Notes under the pieces: model-generated | Seen by the model: the letters and a program-made list of their open reading frames with translations, nothing else | The model's database searches: none | Told to the model about the DNA's origin: nothing | Assembly: GCA_021325095.1 (NCBI GenBank) | Contig: JAJPHV010000013.1 | Span: forward strand, 1 to 35,848 | From: Chloroflexota bacterium | GTDB taxonomy: Bacteria; Chloroflexota; Anaerolineae; Aggregatilineales; UBA2796 | Direction: 5' to 3' | Length of the DNA: 35,848 nucleotides | Shown here: piece after piece, positions 7,515 through 17,345 of the stretch | How the letters are laid out: every line of letters starts with the position of its first letter | Numbering within the stretch: position 1 is the first letter of the stretch | Program-made: the position numbers and the translations under genes

Positions 7515-8588
7515 CTACGACGAACCGGATAGACTATGATAGAACGGGTCGTCCGGGCCGATTGAACCACGCAGGACGACTTGCCGCGTCTGCGCCGACT
7601 TGTACAGGCTGGTAACAAATTCCAGAATGCGGCGCGCTTCAGGCCCAGAAACTGGCGGGCATTCATTGCGATCCATGCTGTCGAGAATCTGAGCAAGCTG
7701 CACATTGTGCGTACCGGAAATGTCTTCGCCAATGGCTTGCCAGCGGGCCAACGCTTCTTGATCGGGTGAAGCATCGGGGATACTGAACCGCCAGTTGGCG
7801 TTGGTGTAGCGATACAGCGCTGTCACCTCCACCGTTGCGCGCTGGAAATCCAGGCGCAGGTGCGATTCCTGGCGTGGCGAGAGGACACTGTTGACGATGT
7901 TCCCCAGGCTTCCGTTCTGGAACCTGACGAGCGCCATCGACACGTCCTCAACCTCAATGTCGCGGTCAAGCGTGCCTATCATGGCGCTGACTTCGGCCCA
8001 GTCGCCGACCAGATACAGGAATAAGTCCATCAGATGAATGCCGTGACCCAGGGTGGGGCCGCCACCCTCGGACCCCCATTTGCCACGCCAGGGCACGCGA
8101 TAGTAAGCCATATCCCGATACCAGAGCGTCTGGCAGGTGCCAACCAGGAAACGTCCTAGCTCCCCGGCACGCATGAGCCGTCTGAGATGCTGCACAGCGG
8201 AGCCAAAGCGCCATTGAAAGACCGTGCTGACGTAGCGCCCGGTTCGTCGCTCCGCCGCTTCGATCTGGTCGAATTCGGCCAGCGATTTGCATAATGGCTT
8301 TTCGCAGTAAACCCACGCGCCAGCTTCCAGGCTCTGGACAATCAAGGGGAGATGCGTGGCAGGCGGAGTCGCAATATGAACCAGATCGGGCTGGACAGCC
8401 GCAAGCATCTCGCCTGTATCGGTATAACAACCCGGGACCTGGTGTTCGGCGCAGAAGGCTTTGACTCGCGCCTCGTCCACATCCACCGCCGCCACGAGGT
8501 TGGCCCGCCCGCCAACGGAGCGAATGGCCTGGATATGGCTGCTTACCACTGCGCCGGTGCCGATGATTGCGATACGATAAGGTTTCAT
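7515..8588 (-). CDS. Gfo/Idh/MocA family oxidoreductase (first of five)
   Basis: This is an NAD(P)-dependent dehydrogenase of the family that includes inositol 2-dehydrogenase and glucose-fructose oxidoreductase. The 357-residue protein starts with a Rossmann fold ([13 protein letters not shown], residues 7-19). The family EKP motif is in YCEKPLC near residue 95. The C-terminal sheet domain carries a catalytic-type His/Asp in [11 protein letters not shown]. It starts six bases after the flavoprotein stop and is the last gene of the regulator-aldolase-flavoprotein operon. It shares a WRGKW-x-SEGGG block with the dehydrogenase at 17346, so the two are probably the same subfamily. The substrate is probably a cyclitol or sugar, but cannot be specified. 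Confidence 0.93.
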   Translation of the reverse strand: MKPYRIAIIGTGAVVSSHIQAIRSVGGRANLVAAVDVDEARVKAFCAEHQVPGCYTDTGEMLAAVQPDLVHIATPPATHLPLIVQSLEAGAWVYCEKPLCKSLAEFDQIEAAERRTGRYVSTVFQWRFGSAVQHLRRLMRAGELGRFLVGTCQTLWYRDMAYYRVPWRGKWGSEGGGPTLGHGIHLMDLFLYLVGDWAEVSAMIGTLDRDIEVEDVSMALVRFQNGSLGNIVNSVLSPRQESHLRLDFQRATVEVTALYRYTNANWRFSIPDASPDQEALARWQAIGEDISGTHNVQLAQILDSMDRNECPPVSGPEARRILEFVTSLYKSAQTRQVVLRGSIGPDDPFYHSLSGSS

Positions 8589-8594
8589 CGATGC

Positions 8595-10064
8595 TCAACT
8601 CTGTAGAGGTTCTGCCGTGTCAACCGGTGAAATTTTCTGTTCTTTTTTGATGCGGGCCAGCGCTTTGGCTTCGGCACTGGCCTTGTAAAAATCGTCCAGG
8701 GGATAGCAGCCCGACACCATGCCGTGACGGGGGGCTGTCGTGCAATCGCTGAAGGTACGGCAGAGCCGTTTGCGCTGGAGCGGCCTGCCATTCAAGATGT
8801 CAGCGATGATCTCCGGGTAGGTCAGCACCATACGCCCGATGCCGACCACGTCCGTCTGCTGGTTGCGGATCGCGTACTGCGCCACGTTGGGCAGCCACTC
8901 TTGCAGGTACGAATAGCCCGAGCCGACATAGAGCAGTTCGGGGCGGTACTGCTTGAGCTGCGCGACCACGTTGATGTGCCGGGCAACGCCCAGCAACGGG
9001 TCCTCCGGCGGCAGGTAGCCATCGGAAGGCGGAAAAAGAGCGGGGCGCTGGATGTGCGGGTTGTAATAGGGGCTGCCGCCCGTGATGCACACCAGCCGGA
9101 TGTCCAGTGACAGGAGCAGGTCGAGAAACGCACGTGGCTCAGTCAGATCGATGCCTGTGCCTGCACTGTCGCCGCCGAAGGTATAGGGATACTCCCCCTC
9201 TGCCCATGCTTCCACTTCGCCCGTGCCTGCCGGGCCAGGATGAAACGGCAGCGAGTCGAAAGCGCTCAGGCGCACGCCAATATGCAGCCCCGGCGCGCTG
9301 GCACGAATGCCAGCCACGACCTCGCGCAAGAAGCGTGTCCGGTTTTCAAAGCTGCCACCATAACGCCCGCTGCGCTCTCGCGCGCTCAGGAACTCGTGGC
9401 CCAGGTAGCCGTGACAGTGTTTGATGTCTACGAAATGGAAGCCCGCTTTCTGGGCCAGGACAGCCGCCTGTACAAAGTCTTCGATCAGATGGGCGATTTC
9501 GTCATCGCTCAACACCGCCCCGTCTGGCGGAAAGTTGAACTTCCGATCCAGCAGCGGGTGATGATACAGAATTTTTGATTCCAGGCGGTGATCGTCGTTG
9601 GGACGGGCAAAACGGCCAGAGTGAGTCAGTTGCAGCCCGATGACCAGATCGCCGGTCTTGCCAAAATGCTTCCGGTGAGATTCGATCAACGCCTCGCGCA
9701 GCGCCGCGAATTCGCCAACGGTTTGCGCGTTAATTACCAATTGGCGGGGATTGGCGCGGCCATCGTGCCGGACGGCCACCGCCTCGCAGCCCCAGATCAA
9801 CTTGGCCCCGCTCAGGCCGAAGCGCTGCCAGCGCCGCCTGACCAGGTCGGTGGGCCGCCCATCGCGCGTGCCATCCCAACCCTCCATCGGCAGCACGGCA
9901 AAGCGGTTGCCAACTACCATCCCATTGACCTGATAGGGTTGTGCAAGGGGCGCTGCGGGGCCAGACTGTATTTGCTCGTCAAAAGCGATTTGTGCGCCGA
10001 TGCGCTGCAAGTAACTACGCAGCTCCTCGGCTGACCGCAGTTGCGCTACGCGCCGGTATGTCAT
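8595..10064 (-). CDS. NADH:flavin oxidoreductase / Old Yellow Enzyme family protein
   Basis: This is a TIM-barrel flavoprotein of the Old Yellow Enzyme family, whose members use FMN and NAD(P)H to reduce activated C=C bonds. Family marks are [11 protein letters not shown], the active-site loop [24 protein letters not shown], and the FMN-phosphate end [11 protein letters not shown]. The ATG at 10064 follows GGAG by seven bases; a longer reading to 10175 lacks support, so the protein is 489 residues. After the barrel there is a Cys-containing tail (LCRTFSDC then GC) that echoes the iron-sulfur segment of dienoyl-CoA-reductase relatives, but the second NAD(P)-binding domain is missing. It overlaps the upstream aldolase gene by 50 bases. 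In context it probably reduces an enone made during cyclitol or sugar breakdown; that role is inferred. Confidence 0.92.
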   Translation of the reverse strand: MTYRRVAQLRSAEELRSYLQRIGAQIAFDEQIQSGPAAPLAQPYQVNGMVVGNRFAVLPMEGWDGTRDGRPTDLVRRRWQRFGLSGAKLIWGCEAVAVRHDGRANPRQLVINAQTVGEFAALREALIESHRKHFGKTGDLVIGLQLTHSGRFARPNDDHRLESKILYHHPLLDRKFNFPPDGAVLSDDEIAHLIEDFVQAAVLAQKAGFHFVDIKHCHGYLGHEFLSARERSGRYGGSFENRTRFLREVVAGIRASAPGLHIGVRLSAFDSLPFHPGPAGTGEVEAWAEGEYPYTFGGDSAGTGIDLTEPRAFLDLLLSLDIRLVCITGGSPYYNPHIQRPALFPPSDGYLPPEDPLLGVARHINVVAQLKQYRPELLYVGSGYSYLQEWLPNVAQYAIRNQQTDVVGIGRMVLTYPEIIADILNGRPLQRKRLCRTFSDCTTAPRHGMVSGCYPLDDFYKASAEAKALARIKKEQKISPVDTAEPLQS

Positions 10065-11025
10065 TTCGATTTCTCCAGTAGGCCAGACGCTCTGCAATGT
10101 CGCGCAGGATCGGGACGTCACTCTCTGGTCGGCGTGGAGCCGAAGGATGAGGTGCGTCCGACTGAATCCACCCATTCAGCTTGAGGAACTGCGCAGCGCT
10201 GTGTTTGTAAGCCGGAACAGGGGGGCGGAATGCGAAAAAGCCCAGATATTGCAGGATGTCGTTGAGCGCGTAAAAGTCAGGGTCGCCTGCGGCCCACAGC
10301 GCATCCCTGTAGGCGAACAGATCGGGCGCAAACGTGCTGAGGCCCAGCAGGTAGTCGCTGCCATACATCACCATATCAATCGCCAGGTCGTTGCCGGTGA
10401 AGACTTTGAAATCGGGCCGTCGCCTGTCGCGCACCGCTAATCGCTGCCACTCAAGCTGGCGGCTCAACGAGGAATGCTTGGCGCCGATACACTGCGGAAT
10501 ATCGAGCAGCCCCTCGTAGACCTCGAGGTCGTAGATTTCACCAAAAAGCGCAAACATCTTGCCCAGTTCAAAGGCGATATAACGTGGGCAGTCACGGCCT
10601 AGCGCTGCATATGCCTTCAAAATAGCATCTGGCTGCTGCCCGGTCAGCCCATAGGACTGGAAAATGACCGGAACGCCGCCGAAGCGCTGGATCAGGCTGA
10701 TTTGCCGCTGATACGCATCGACGTTCCATTTGTCCCCCGGCGCGTCCGTGACGAAAGCCCCCGCCACAAATTCCCCACCCGAAAGCGTCTGGTGGGTGTG
10801 CTGCAACACCTTGCGGCGGGTGTCCTCATCGAGCAGGTTAACGTAGCCTGTGTCCATGTTGACGGCAGGTGTCAGCCCGGCCTCGGTGGTGCGGGCCACA
10901 TGCGCACAGAAGCCATCCCAGTCGATCTGCCCATCCTCGTTGAACGGTAGAAGAATGGCCGAGATGCCCGTGATGGCGCGGCGGGGCTTGATCGCTGCAA
11001 TGGGCTGAAGGTCGATTTCAGGCAT
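10015..11025 (-). CDS. Dihydrodipicolinate synthase / N-acetylneuraminate lyase superfamily protein
   Basis: This is a class I aldolase-fold protein expected to form or break a C-C bond next to a keto acid through a Schiff base. The probable Schiff-base lysine is in [10 protein letters not shown], and a tyrosine in [10 protein letters not shown] sits where the family's general acid usually lies. The usual GTTGE loop is altered ([13 protein letters not shown]), so the substrate probably differs from that of DapA. The ATG at 11025 is preferred because it overlaps the regulator's stop by eight bases and begins just before the domain; a longer reading to 11103 runs into the regulator. The last 16 or so residues extend past the usual end and overlap the flavoprotein start. 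It sits in the regulator operon with the flavoprotein and a dehydrogenase, so it is not likely to be the lysine-pathway enzyme. Confidence 0.88.
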   Translation of the reverse strand: MPEIDLQPIAAIKPRRAITGISAILLPFNEDGQIDWDGFCAHVARTTEAGLTPAVNMDTGYVNLLDEDTRRKVLQHTHQTLSGGEFVAGAFVTDAPGDKWNVDAYQRQISLIQRFGGVPVIFQSYGLTGQQPDAILKAYAALGRDCPRYIAFELGKMFALFGEIYDLEVYEGLLDIPQCIGAKHSSLSRQLEWQRLAVRDRRRPDFKVFTGNDLAIDMVMYGSDYLLGLSTFAPDLFAYRDALWAAGDPDFYALNDILQYLGFFAFRPPVPAYKHSAAQFLKLNGWIQSDAPHPSAPRRPESDVPILRDIAERLAYWRNRNDIPARSATAVSRGAA

Positions 11026-11692
11026 GGGTATCCACCAGTTCTCCCGCGGCTCGCAGATAGGCAAGATAGCTGGCAAGGGCATTCCGGTTGTGCTGGCGGG
11101 CAATCACTTCGACCTGTTCAGGGTCGCGGCTGCGCAGGGCTTTCACGATTTGCCGGTGTTCATGCTGCGCATCTTTGATGCGCAGTCCAAACACATTTTT
11201 CAGGTAATGGAAGCGCAGCCGATCCCAGTGATCCAGGACTTTTCGCAGCACTTCCTTTGCCAGGGTCGATCTGGAATATTCCCCGATCAGCAGATGGAAT
11301 TCTTTGTTCTCGGCTGACCACTTTTCCGGATTATCGACGCTGGTATCCATCTGAGCGACGAGGGCGGCCAGGGTTTCCATTTCCTGCTCGCTCATTTGAA
11401 GACAGGCGGCTCGGCCACAGATGACCTCGACGCTTTCCAGCAGGGCAAAGATCTCAAAGATCAGGCTGGCATTGATCTCGGTGACCGTTGTGCCTGTATA
11501 AGGCTCAATGGTGACGAATCCGTCGGCTTCCAACTGCCGTACCGCCTCGCGGATCGGTATCTGGCTTACCCCCAACTCGGCGGCAAGCTGGTCGATCACC
11601 AGGCGCGTACCGGGCTGATATTCTCCCTGGATTATCGCCTTGCGCAAGCGCTGGTAAACCAGCTCATTTTTGCTTCGAAATTCCAGCTTCAT
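11018..11692 (-). CDS. GntR-family transcriptional regulator, FCD subgroup
   Basis: This is a DNA-binding regulator that usually senses a carboxylate or sugar acid. The 224-residue protein has an N-terminal winged helix (about 8-70; [18 protein letters not shown] is the recognition region) and an all-helical FCD ligand domain (about 77-205). Histidines in EFHLLI (133), QHEHRQ (177/179) and RQHNRN (201) are at positions where FCD proteins bind a metal. It begins the leftward operon and overlaps the aldolase start by eight bases. It diverges from the sugar ABC operon across a 254-base gap that holds a palindrome at 11731-11741, so it probably controls both operons and itself. Its inducer may be a pathway acid, which is an inference. 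Confidence 0.94.
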   Translation of the reverse strand: MKLEFRSKNELVYQRLRKAIIQGEYQPGTRLVIDQLAAELGVSQIPIREAVRQLEADGFVTIEPYTGTTVTEINASLIFEIFALLESVEVICGRAACLQMSEQEMETLAALVAQMDTSVDNPEKWSAENKEFHLLIGEYSRSTLAKEVLRKVLDHWDRLRFHYLKNVFGLRIKDAQHEHRQIVKALRSRDPEQVEVIARQHNRNALASYLAYLRAAGELVDTHA

Positions 11693-11730
11693 AGAGTGGA
11701 CTTCTTGCTTTTTTTCATTTCCATATATCC

Positions 11731-11741
11731 TATATCATATA
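11731..11741. promoter_or_regulatory. Candidate GntR operator in the divergent region
   Basis: TATATCATATA is an inverted repeat of TATAT around one central C, 39 bases upstream of the regulator start and about 205 bases upstream of the sugar-binding protein gene. Odd-length AT palindromes of this size are typical of GntR/FCD sites. A second short palindrome, TGAATATTCA at 11807-11816, lies nearer the rightward operon. Confidence 0.45.
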
Positions 11742-11946
11742 AGATGACTGCGCAATAGGTAACTTCCGTGCCTCGCCACCGAAACACGGTCTATTCGCGC
11801 TCCGGGTGAATATTCAGCCCGATTTTCAAACTATACACTGCCGCGCAGCTAGACGATTTGGCTGCTGGGTTCGGGGAGGATAGAAGACGAAAAACAACCA
11901 TGCGCTTGAATGTGTCTCAAAGAACGTTAGTCCAGGAGGTTTTTTC

Positions 11947-13245
11947 ATGAGAAAAGCTGTCTTACTCACAGCGCTCGTCATCTTGCTGGGCCTGGCTTCC
12001 GTAGGGCCAATCCGGGTGCGGGCGGCTCAAACCGAATTACAGATGACCTGGTGGGGAACGCAAAACCGCCATGACCGGACGATCAAAGTGATCCAGATGT
12101 ACGAAGCTGCTCATCCTGACATCAAGATCACCTACGAGTTCGCCAACTTCAACGACTACTGGACGAAGCTGAACACAAAAGCGGCGGGCAACGAATTACC
12201 CTGCATCATGCAGCAGGACTACGCCTACGTGGCGGAGTGGGCCAATCGCGGGCTGTTGATGCCGCTCGACGATTTTTACAAGAACAAGACTATCGATGTC
12301 AGCAAAGTATCGCCGTCTGTCCTGGATGGGGGCAAGGTCAAAGATCACTATTACGCTCTGAGTCTGGGCAGCAATTCACAATCTTTCATCATTGACGCAG
12401 ACGCTTTCAAGAAGGCCGGACTTGATATGCCTTCCGCCAAGTGGACGTGGAAGGAATTTGAAGACATCGCCCTGAAGCTGCACGAAAAGCTCGGCATCTG
12501 GGCCATCTCGACGGGCCTGGAAGACGTGCAACTGTGGAAGTCGCTGTACCTTGCCTATGGTGAGCACGTATTCTCCGATGACGGGACCAAGTTGGGCTAC
12601 ACCGACGATAAGCCGCTCATCGACTACTGGAATATGATCATACGCCTGCAGAAAGCCGGTGCGATTGCCAGCGCGGAAGAAGCAGCGCAGTTCACGAACG
12701 CGGGCATGGAACAGTCCCCACTCGTGACGGGCAAGGAAGCTATGCGTTACCAGTGGAGCAACCAGGTCGTTGCCATCTTTACTGCCGCCGGTAAGGATCG
12801 CCACCTGGTCCTGTGGCCGCTGCCACGCCCCGAAGGCCAGAAGCCAGAGAACTACGTCAAGCCGTCGATGTTCTTCTCCATCCCGTCTACCTGCAAGACA
12901 CCGGAAGAAGCCGCCAAGTTCATCGACTTCTTTACCAATTCGCCTGAAGCCAACGACATTCTGGGCGGCGAGCGCGGCGTTCCGATCTCTTCGGCCATAC
13001 GCGAACATCTGCTGCCCAAACTGGATGCGGTTGGTGTAGCGACGTTCAAGTTCCTGGAACAGATCGAAGCGGACAGCAGCCCGATCTACCCGCCTGATCC
13101 ACCGGGCTTCTCCGATATCCTGAATAACGTCTACACCCCAGAATTTGTCCAGCCTGTGCTCTATGGGCAGAAGTCCGTTGAAGAGGGCATCGCCACGCTG
13201 CGCAAAGGGGCCGAGGAAATTCTTGCCAAAAACAAGAAATCTTGA
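11947..13245 (+). CDS. Sugar ABC transporter substrate-binding protein (family 1)
   Basis: This is an extracytoplasmic binding protein of the maltose/oligosaccharide type (SBP_bac_1). The 432-residue protein has a cleavable signal peptide at about 1-26 (MRKAV, a hydrophobic core, then VRAAQ) and no lipobox Cys. The mature part starts with ELQMTWWGTQNRHDRT, then KVIQMYEAAHPDIKITYEFA, a segment typical of this family. PSMFFSIPSTCKTPEEAAKF near the C-terminus is the usual hinge and lobe-two region. A strong Shine-Dalgarno AGGAGGT at 11934-11940 fits the high expression expected for a binding protein. A hairpin after the gene may hold its level above that of the permeases. The ligand is inferred to be a sugar, cyclitol or glycoside. 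Confidence 0.94.
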   Translation: MRKAVLLTALVILLGLASVGPIRVRAAQTELQMTWWGTQNRHDRTIKVIQMYEAAHPDIKITYEFANFNDYWTKLNTKAAGNELPCIMQQDYAYVAEWANRGLLMPLDDFYKNKTIDVSKVSPSVLDGGKVKDHYYALSLGSNSQSFIIDADAFKKAGLDMPSAKWTWKEFEDIALKLHEKLGIWAISTGLEDVQLWKSLYLAYGEHVFSDDGTKLGYTDDKPLIDYWNMIIRLQKAGAIASAEEAAQFTNAGMEQSPLVTGKEAMRYQWSNQVVAIFTAAGKDRHLVLWPLPRPEGQKPENYVKPSMFFSIPSTCKTPEEAAKFIDFFTNSPEANDILGGERGVPISSAIREHLLPKLDAVGVATFKFLEQIEADSSPIYPPDPPGFSDILNNVYTPEFVQPVLYGQKSVEEGIATLRKGAEEILAKNKKS

Positions 13246-13325
13246 GCCTCCAGCCTGAAGGCAGCGGTTCCTGGCGTAGACAGGCTGATCGACAACTAAG
13301 GGTATTATAAAGTCAAGCGTGCCGG

Positions 13326-13354
13326 GGAGTATAGCTTAACTCGAGCTATACTCC
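13326..13354 (+). promoter_or_regulatory. Intercistronic hairpin after the sugar-binding protein
   Basis: GGAGTATAGCT (13326-13336) pairs perfectly with AGCTATACTCC (13344-13354) around a 7-base loop. There is no T run, and the permease starts 31 bases later, so it is unlikely to stop transcription fully. It fits the known pattern in which a hairpin protects the binding-protein part of a sugar ABC mRNA. Confidence 0.65.
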
Positions 13355-13384
13355 TGGTCAACCAGTTGAACAGGACTTTTGATT

Positions 13385-14359
13385 ATGGGTGAGCCAGCAA
13401 TTGCCATTCCCCGGCTCGACAAAGCCGAAGAGTCCGCAGCGCAGTCGCTCGCCAGAGCACGCAAGCGCCGGAACTTTAAGCAAAACAATCTGGTTGGCTA
13501 CTTATTTGCCTCGCCCTGGCTGATCGGCTTCTTTTTATTTGCACTCATTCCGATGGCGATTTCGCTCGGACTGGCCTTCACGGACTACGACATTCTGGGC
13601 AGTGCGCATTTCATCGGGTTGAAGAATTTTCAACGAATGTTTTTTGAAGACCCCCGCTATTTGCGTTCGGTGGCAGCCACCTTTCGCTATGTAGGTGCTT
13701 CCGTCCCGCTGCGTCTGGCGTTTGCGCTGGGCGTCGCCATGTTGCTCAATGCTCACCGGCGCGGTGTCTTCTGGTATCGCGCTGTCTATTATATCCCCTC
13801 GATTATCGGCGGCAGCGTGGCAGTCGCCGTGATGTGGCGGCAACTCTTCGGCAATGAAGGGCTGGTCAACGCCGTTCTGGTTTCGCTCGGCATTCCCTCG
13901 ATTGGTTGGCTTGGCAACCCGCAGGTGGCGACCTGGACCCTGATCCTGCTGGCGGTCTGGCAGTTTGGCTCGCCTATGCTGATTTTTCTGGCCGGGCTTC
14001 GTCAGATTCCCCAGGAGCTTTACGAGGCGGCGGCCATTGATGGCGCGAATGGCTATCAGAAATTCATTCGAGTAACGCTGCCGCTCCTGACACCTGTCAT
14101 CTTCTTCAACCTGATTATGCAGATCATCGCCGGCTTCAAAGTGTTTACCCAGGCGTTCATCGTTACCAACGGCACAGGGCAGCCGCTGGATACCAACCTG
14201 TTTTATTCGCTTTACCTATACAACCGGGCCTTCACCAATTTCCAGATGGGCTACGCTTCGGCCATGGCCTGGGTCATGCTCATTATCGTGGCGATTCTAA
14301 CACTGATTAGCTTCAAATTGTCCACACGCTGGGTATTTTACGAGACCAAGGAGGGCTGA
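13385..14359 (+). CDS. Sugar ABC transporter permease, MalF/UgpA type
   Basis: This is one of two inner-membrane channel subunits of a carbohydrate ABC importer. The protein (about 324 residues) has a charged N-terminus (RARKRRNFK), a first helix at about 38-60, and six helices in all. The EAA loop EAAAIDGANGYQKFIRVTLP docks the ATPase. The ATG at 13385 is preferred to a TTG six bases earlier, because AGGA lies about nine bases upstream. Its stop codon overlaps the next permease's start (TGATG). No ATPase gene is present in the window, so a shared MsmX-like ATPase encoded elsewhere is likely. Confidence 0.94.
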   Translation: MGEPAIAIPRLDKAEESAAQSLARARKRRNFKQNNLVGYLFASPWLIGFFLFALIPMAISLGLAFTDYDILGSAHFIGLKNFQRMFFEDPRYLRSVAATFRYVGASVPLRLAFALGVAMLLNAHRRGVFWYRAVYYIPSIIGGSVAVAVMWRQLFGNEGLVNAVLVSLGIPSIGWLGNPQVATWTLILLAVWQFGSPMLIFLAGLRQIPQELYEAAAIDGANGYQKFIRVTLPLLTPVIFFNLIMQIIAGFKVFTQAFIVTNGTGQPLDTNLFYSLYLYNRAFTNFQMGYASAMAWVMLIIVAILTLISFKLSTRWVFYETKEG

Positions 14360-15267
14360 TGGCGACACGAGACGTGGTATTGCAGCCCACGCCCATAACG
14401 GACGCAGCCGCCTTAAAGCGGCAGCGGCAGTTCGCCAGACTACGCGGCACGGTGATCTATCACGGCTTCGTGATCGCCCTCGGCGCATTGATGATCTACC
14501 CGGTGGTCTGGCTGTTTGCCAGTTCCTTGAAAGCGCCCGATGAAATCTGGACGCAGGTCAACTCGTTGATCCCACAACAGTTGCGGCTGGAAAACTATGT
14601 CGAGGGTTGGCAGGGCTTTGGCGGGGTCACCTTTGCGACGTTCTTCAAAAACTCCTTTATCTACGCCGGGTTAGGTACGCTGTTCAGCGTAACCGCTTCG
14701 GCAGTGGTGGCCTATGCCTTCGCCCGGCTGCGTTTTGTCGGGCGCAATTTCTGGTTCAGCGTCATGCTGCTGACCTTGATGCTGCCGACGCAGGTCTTGA
14801 TTATTCCGCAGTTCATTATTTTCAAACGCCTGGATTGGGTTAACACGTTTTTACCCCTGCTGCTGCCACGCCTGGGCGGCGATGCGTTTTTCATTTTCAT
14901 GATCGTCCAGTTTATCCGTTCCATCCCGATTGATCTGGATGAGGCAGCGCTGATTGACGGCGCGGATAAAGCGGGGGTCTTCTTCCGGATCATCCTGCCG
15001 CAGATCACCCCGGCGCTGGTCACGGCGGCCATCTTCTCGTTCTACTGGACATGGGAAGATTTTTTGCTGCCGCTGGTGTATCTGAACAAGCCAGAACTGT
15101 ACACGGTGTCCGTCGCGCTGCGGACGTTCTCCGATTCTACGGGTGTCACGAACTGGGGCGCGGTCTTCGCCATGCTGGGGCTATCGCTGATTCCTGTTTT
15201 TGTGATTTTCATCTTCTTCCAGCGCTACATTGTGGAAGGGATCGCCACCACCGGCCTCAAGGGCTGA
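14359..15267 (+). CDS. Sugar ABC transporter permease, MalG/UgpE type
   Basis: This is the second channel subunit of the carbohydrate importer. The 302-residue protein has an N-terminal helix (about 33-53), the family segment FASSLKAPDEIW on the outer side, and FKNSFIYAGLGTLFSVTASA in helix two. Its EAA loop is DEAALIDGADKAGVFFRIIL. The start overlaps the previous stop by one base, so translation is coupled. The family is CUT1, which usually carries di- and oligosaccharides or glycerol phosphate, so a simple free cyclitol is not assured. The next gene starts ten bases after the stop. Confidence 0.95.
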   Translation: MATRDVVLQPTPITDAAALKRQRQFARLRGTVIYHGFVIALGALMIYPVVWLFASSLKAPDEIWTQVNSLIPQQLRLENYVEGWQGFGGVTFATFFKNSFIYAGLGTLFSVTASAVVAYAFARLRFVGRNFWFSVMLLTLMLPTQVLIIPQFIIFKRLDWVNTFLPLLLPRLGGDAFFIFMIVQFIRSIPIDLDEAALIDGADKAGVFFRIILPQITPALVTAAIFSFYWTWEDFLLPLVYLNKPELYTVSVALRTFSDSTGVTNWGAVFAMLGLSLIPVFVIFIFFQRYIVEGIATTGLKG

Positions 15268-15277
15268 CCACCGGGTA

Positions 15278-15880
15278 ATGCGCGAACAGGCCGAAAAATG
15301 GGCGAACTTCGTGCTGGCAAATCTGCTGTGGAGCCTCTGCGCCATCCCGATCATTACCCTTCCGGCAGCGACTGCCGGGTTGTTCGCTGTCGCTTCCAGC
15401 CAGGTACGCGGCAAACCATTATCGCTTTTCGAGGAGTTCTTCGGGACAATGCGCCGCCTCTGGCTGAAAGCCAGCGCCATCGTGGTGCTTGATCTGCTCG
15501 TGGCGGGCCTGCTCGTAACCAATCTGTTGATTTTCCAGTTGATGGGAACACTCGACGTGATGGGGTTTCTGGCACGCAGCGTCAGCCTGTTCGTGGGGTT
15601 GGCGCTGCTCCTGACCAATCTGTACGTCTGGTCATTGATGGTCATTTCGGATATGCCCGTCGGCCAGCTTATCGAAACCTCTTATAAACTGGTGTTTGCG
15701 CACCCGCTTCAGTCCTGCGCCGTGCTGGTCGCGGCCACACTGCCGGTGGTGATCAGCCTGCTCTTGCCGCGAGGCGTGTTCTTGCTGGTGACTGCTTCGG
15801 CCTGCGCCTTTATAATCAGTCGAGGGACGTGGCCGATCATTGAGCGCCATGTGCCGGACAGTGCGCTGCCGTATCTCTAG
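15278..15880 (+). CDS. DUF624 (YesL-like) membrane protein
   Basis: This is a small integral membrane protein with about five or six hydrophobic helices, of the DUF624/YesL family that is often found beside CUT1 sugar ABC permeases. The role is not established; an accessory role in transport is only inferred from this association. The 200-residue protein begins near the membrane with [20 protein letters not shown], then [13 protein letters not shown], and a typical short segment [16 protein letters not shown]. The ATG at 15278 is chosen because it starts ten bases after the permease stop; a longer reading from 15230 would overlap that permease and lacks family similarity. The following dehydrogenase is close enough to be in the same transcript. 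Confidence 0.82.
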   Translation: MREQAEKWANFVLANLLWSLCAIPIITLPAATAGLFAVASSQVRGKPLSLFEEFFGTMRRLWLKASAIVVLDLLVAGLLVTNLLIFQLMGTLDVMGFLARSVSLFVGLALLLTNLYVWSLMVISDMPVGQLIETSYKLVFAHPLQSCAVLVAATLPVVISLLLPRGVFLLVTASACAFIISRGTWPIIERHVPDSALPYL

Positions 15881-15915
15881 TGATCCCGCAGGGTATTGGG
15901 AGGGGAAACAGTATC

Positions 15916-17256
<1,341 letters not shown>

Positions 17257-17286
17257 TGATGTAGAATTCCGGCCCATATCATTCAG

Positions 17287-17326
17287 CCCGTTGCCCCTCT
17301 CTCCGCAAGCAGAGAGGGGCAACGGG
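17287..17326. repeat. CCCCTCTC hairpin repeat between two dehydrogenases
   Basis: CCCGTTGCCCCTCTCT (17287-17302) pairs with AGAGAGGGGCAACGGG (17311-17326), a perfect 16-base stem. The right side runs into GGGTGAGGTAAA, matching the ends of the repeats at 20664-20770 and 24213-24321. It is a single half-unit of that family. It could reduce read-through into the next gene 20 bases on. Confidence 0.7.
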
Positions 17327-17345
17327 TGAGGTAAACCATATCTTT

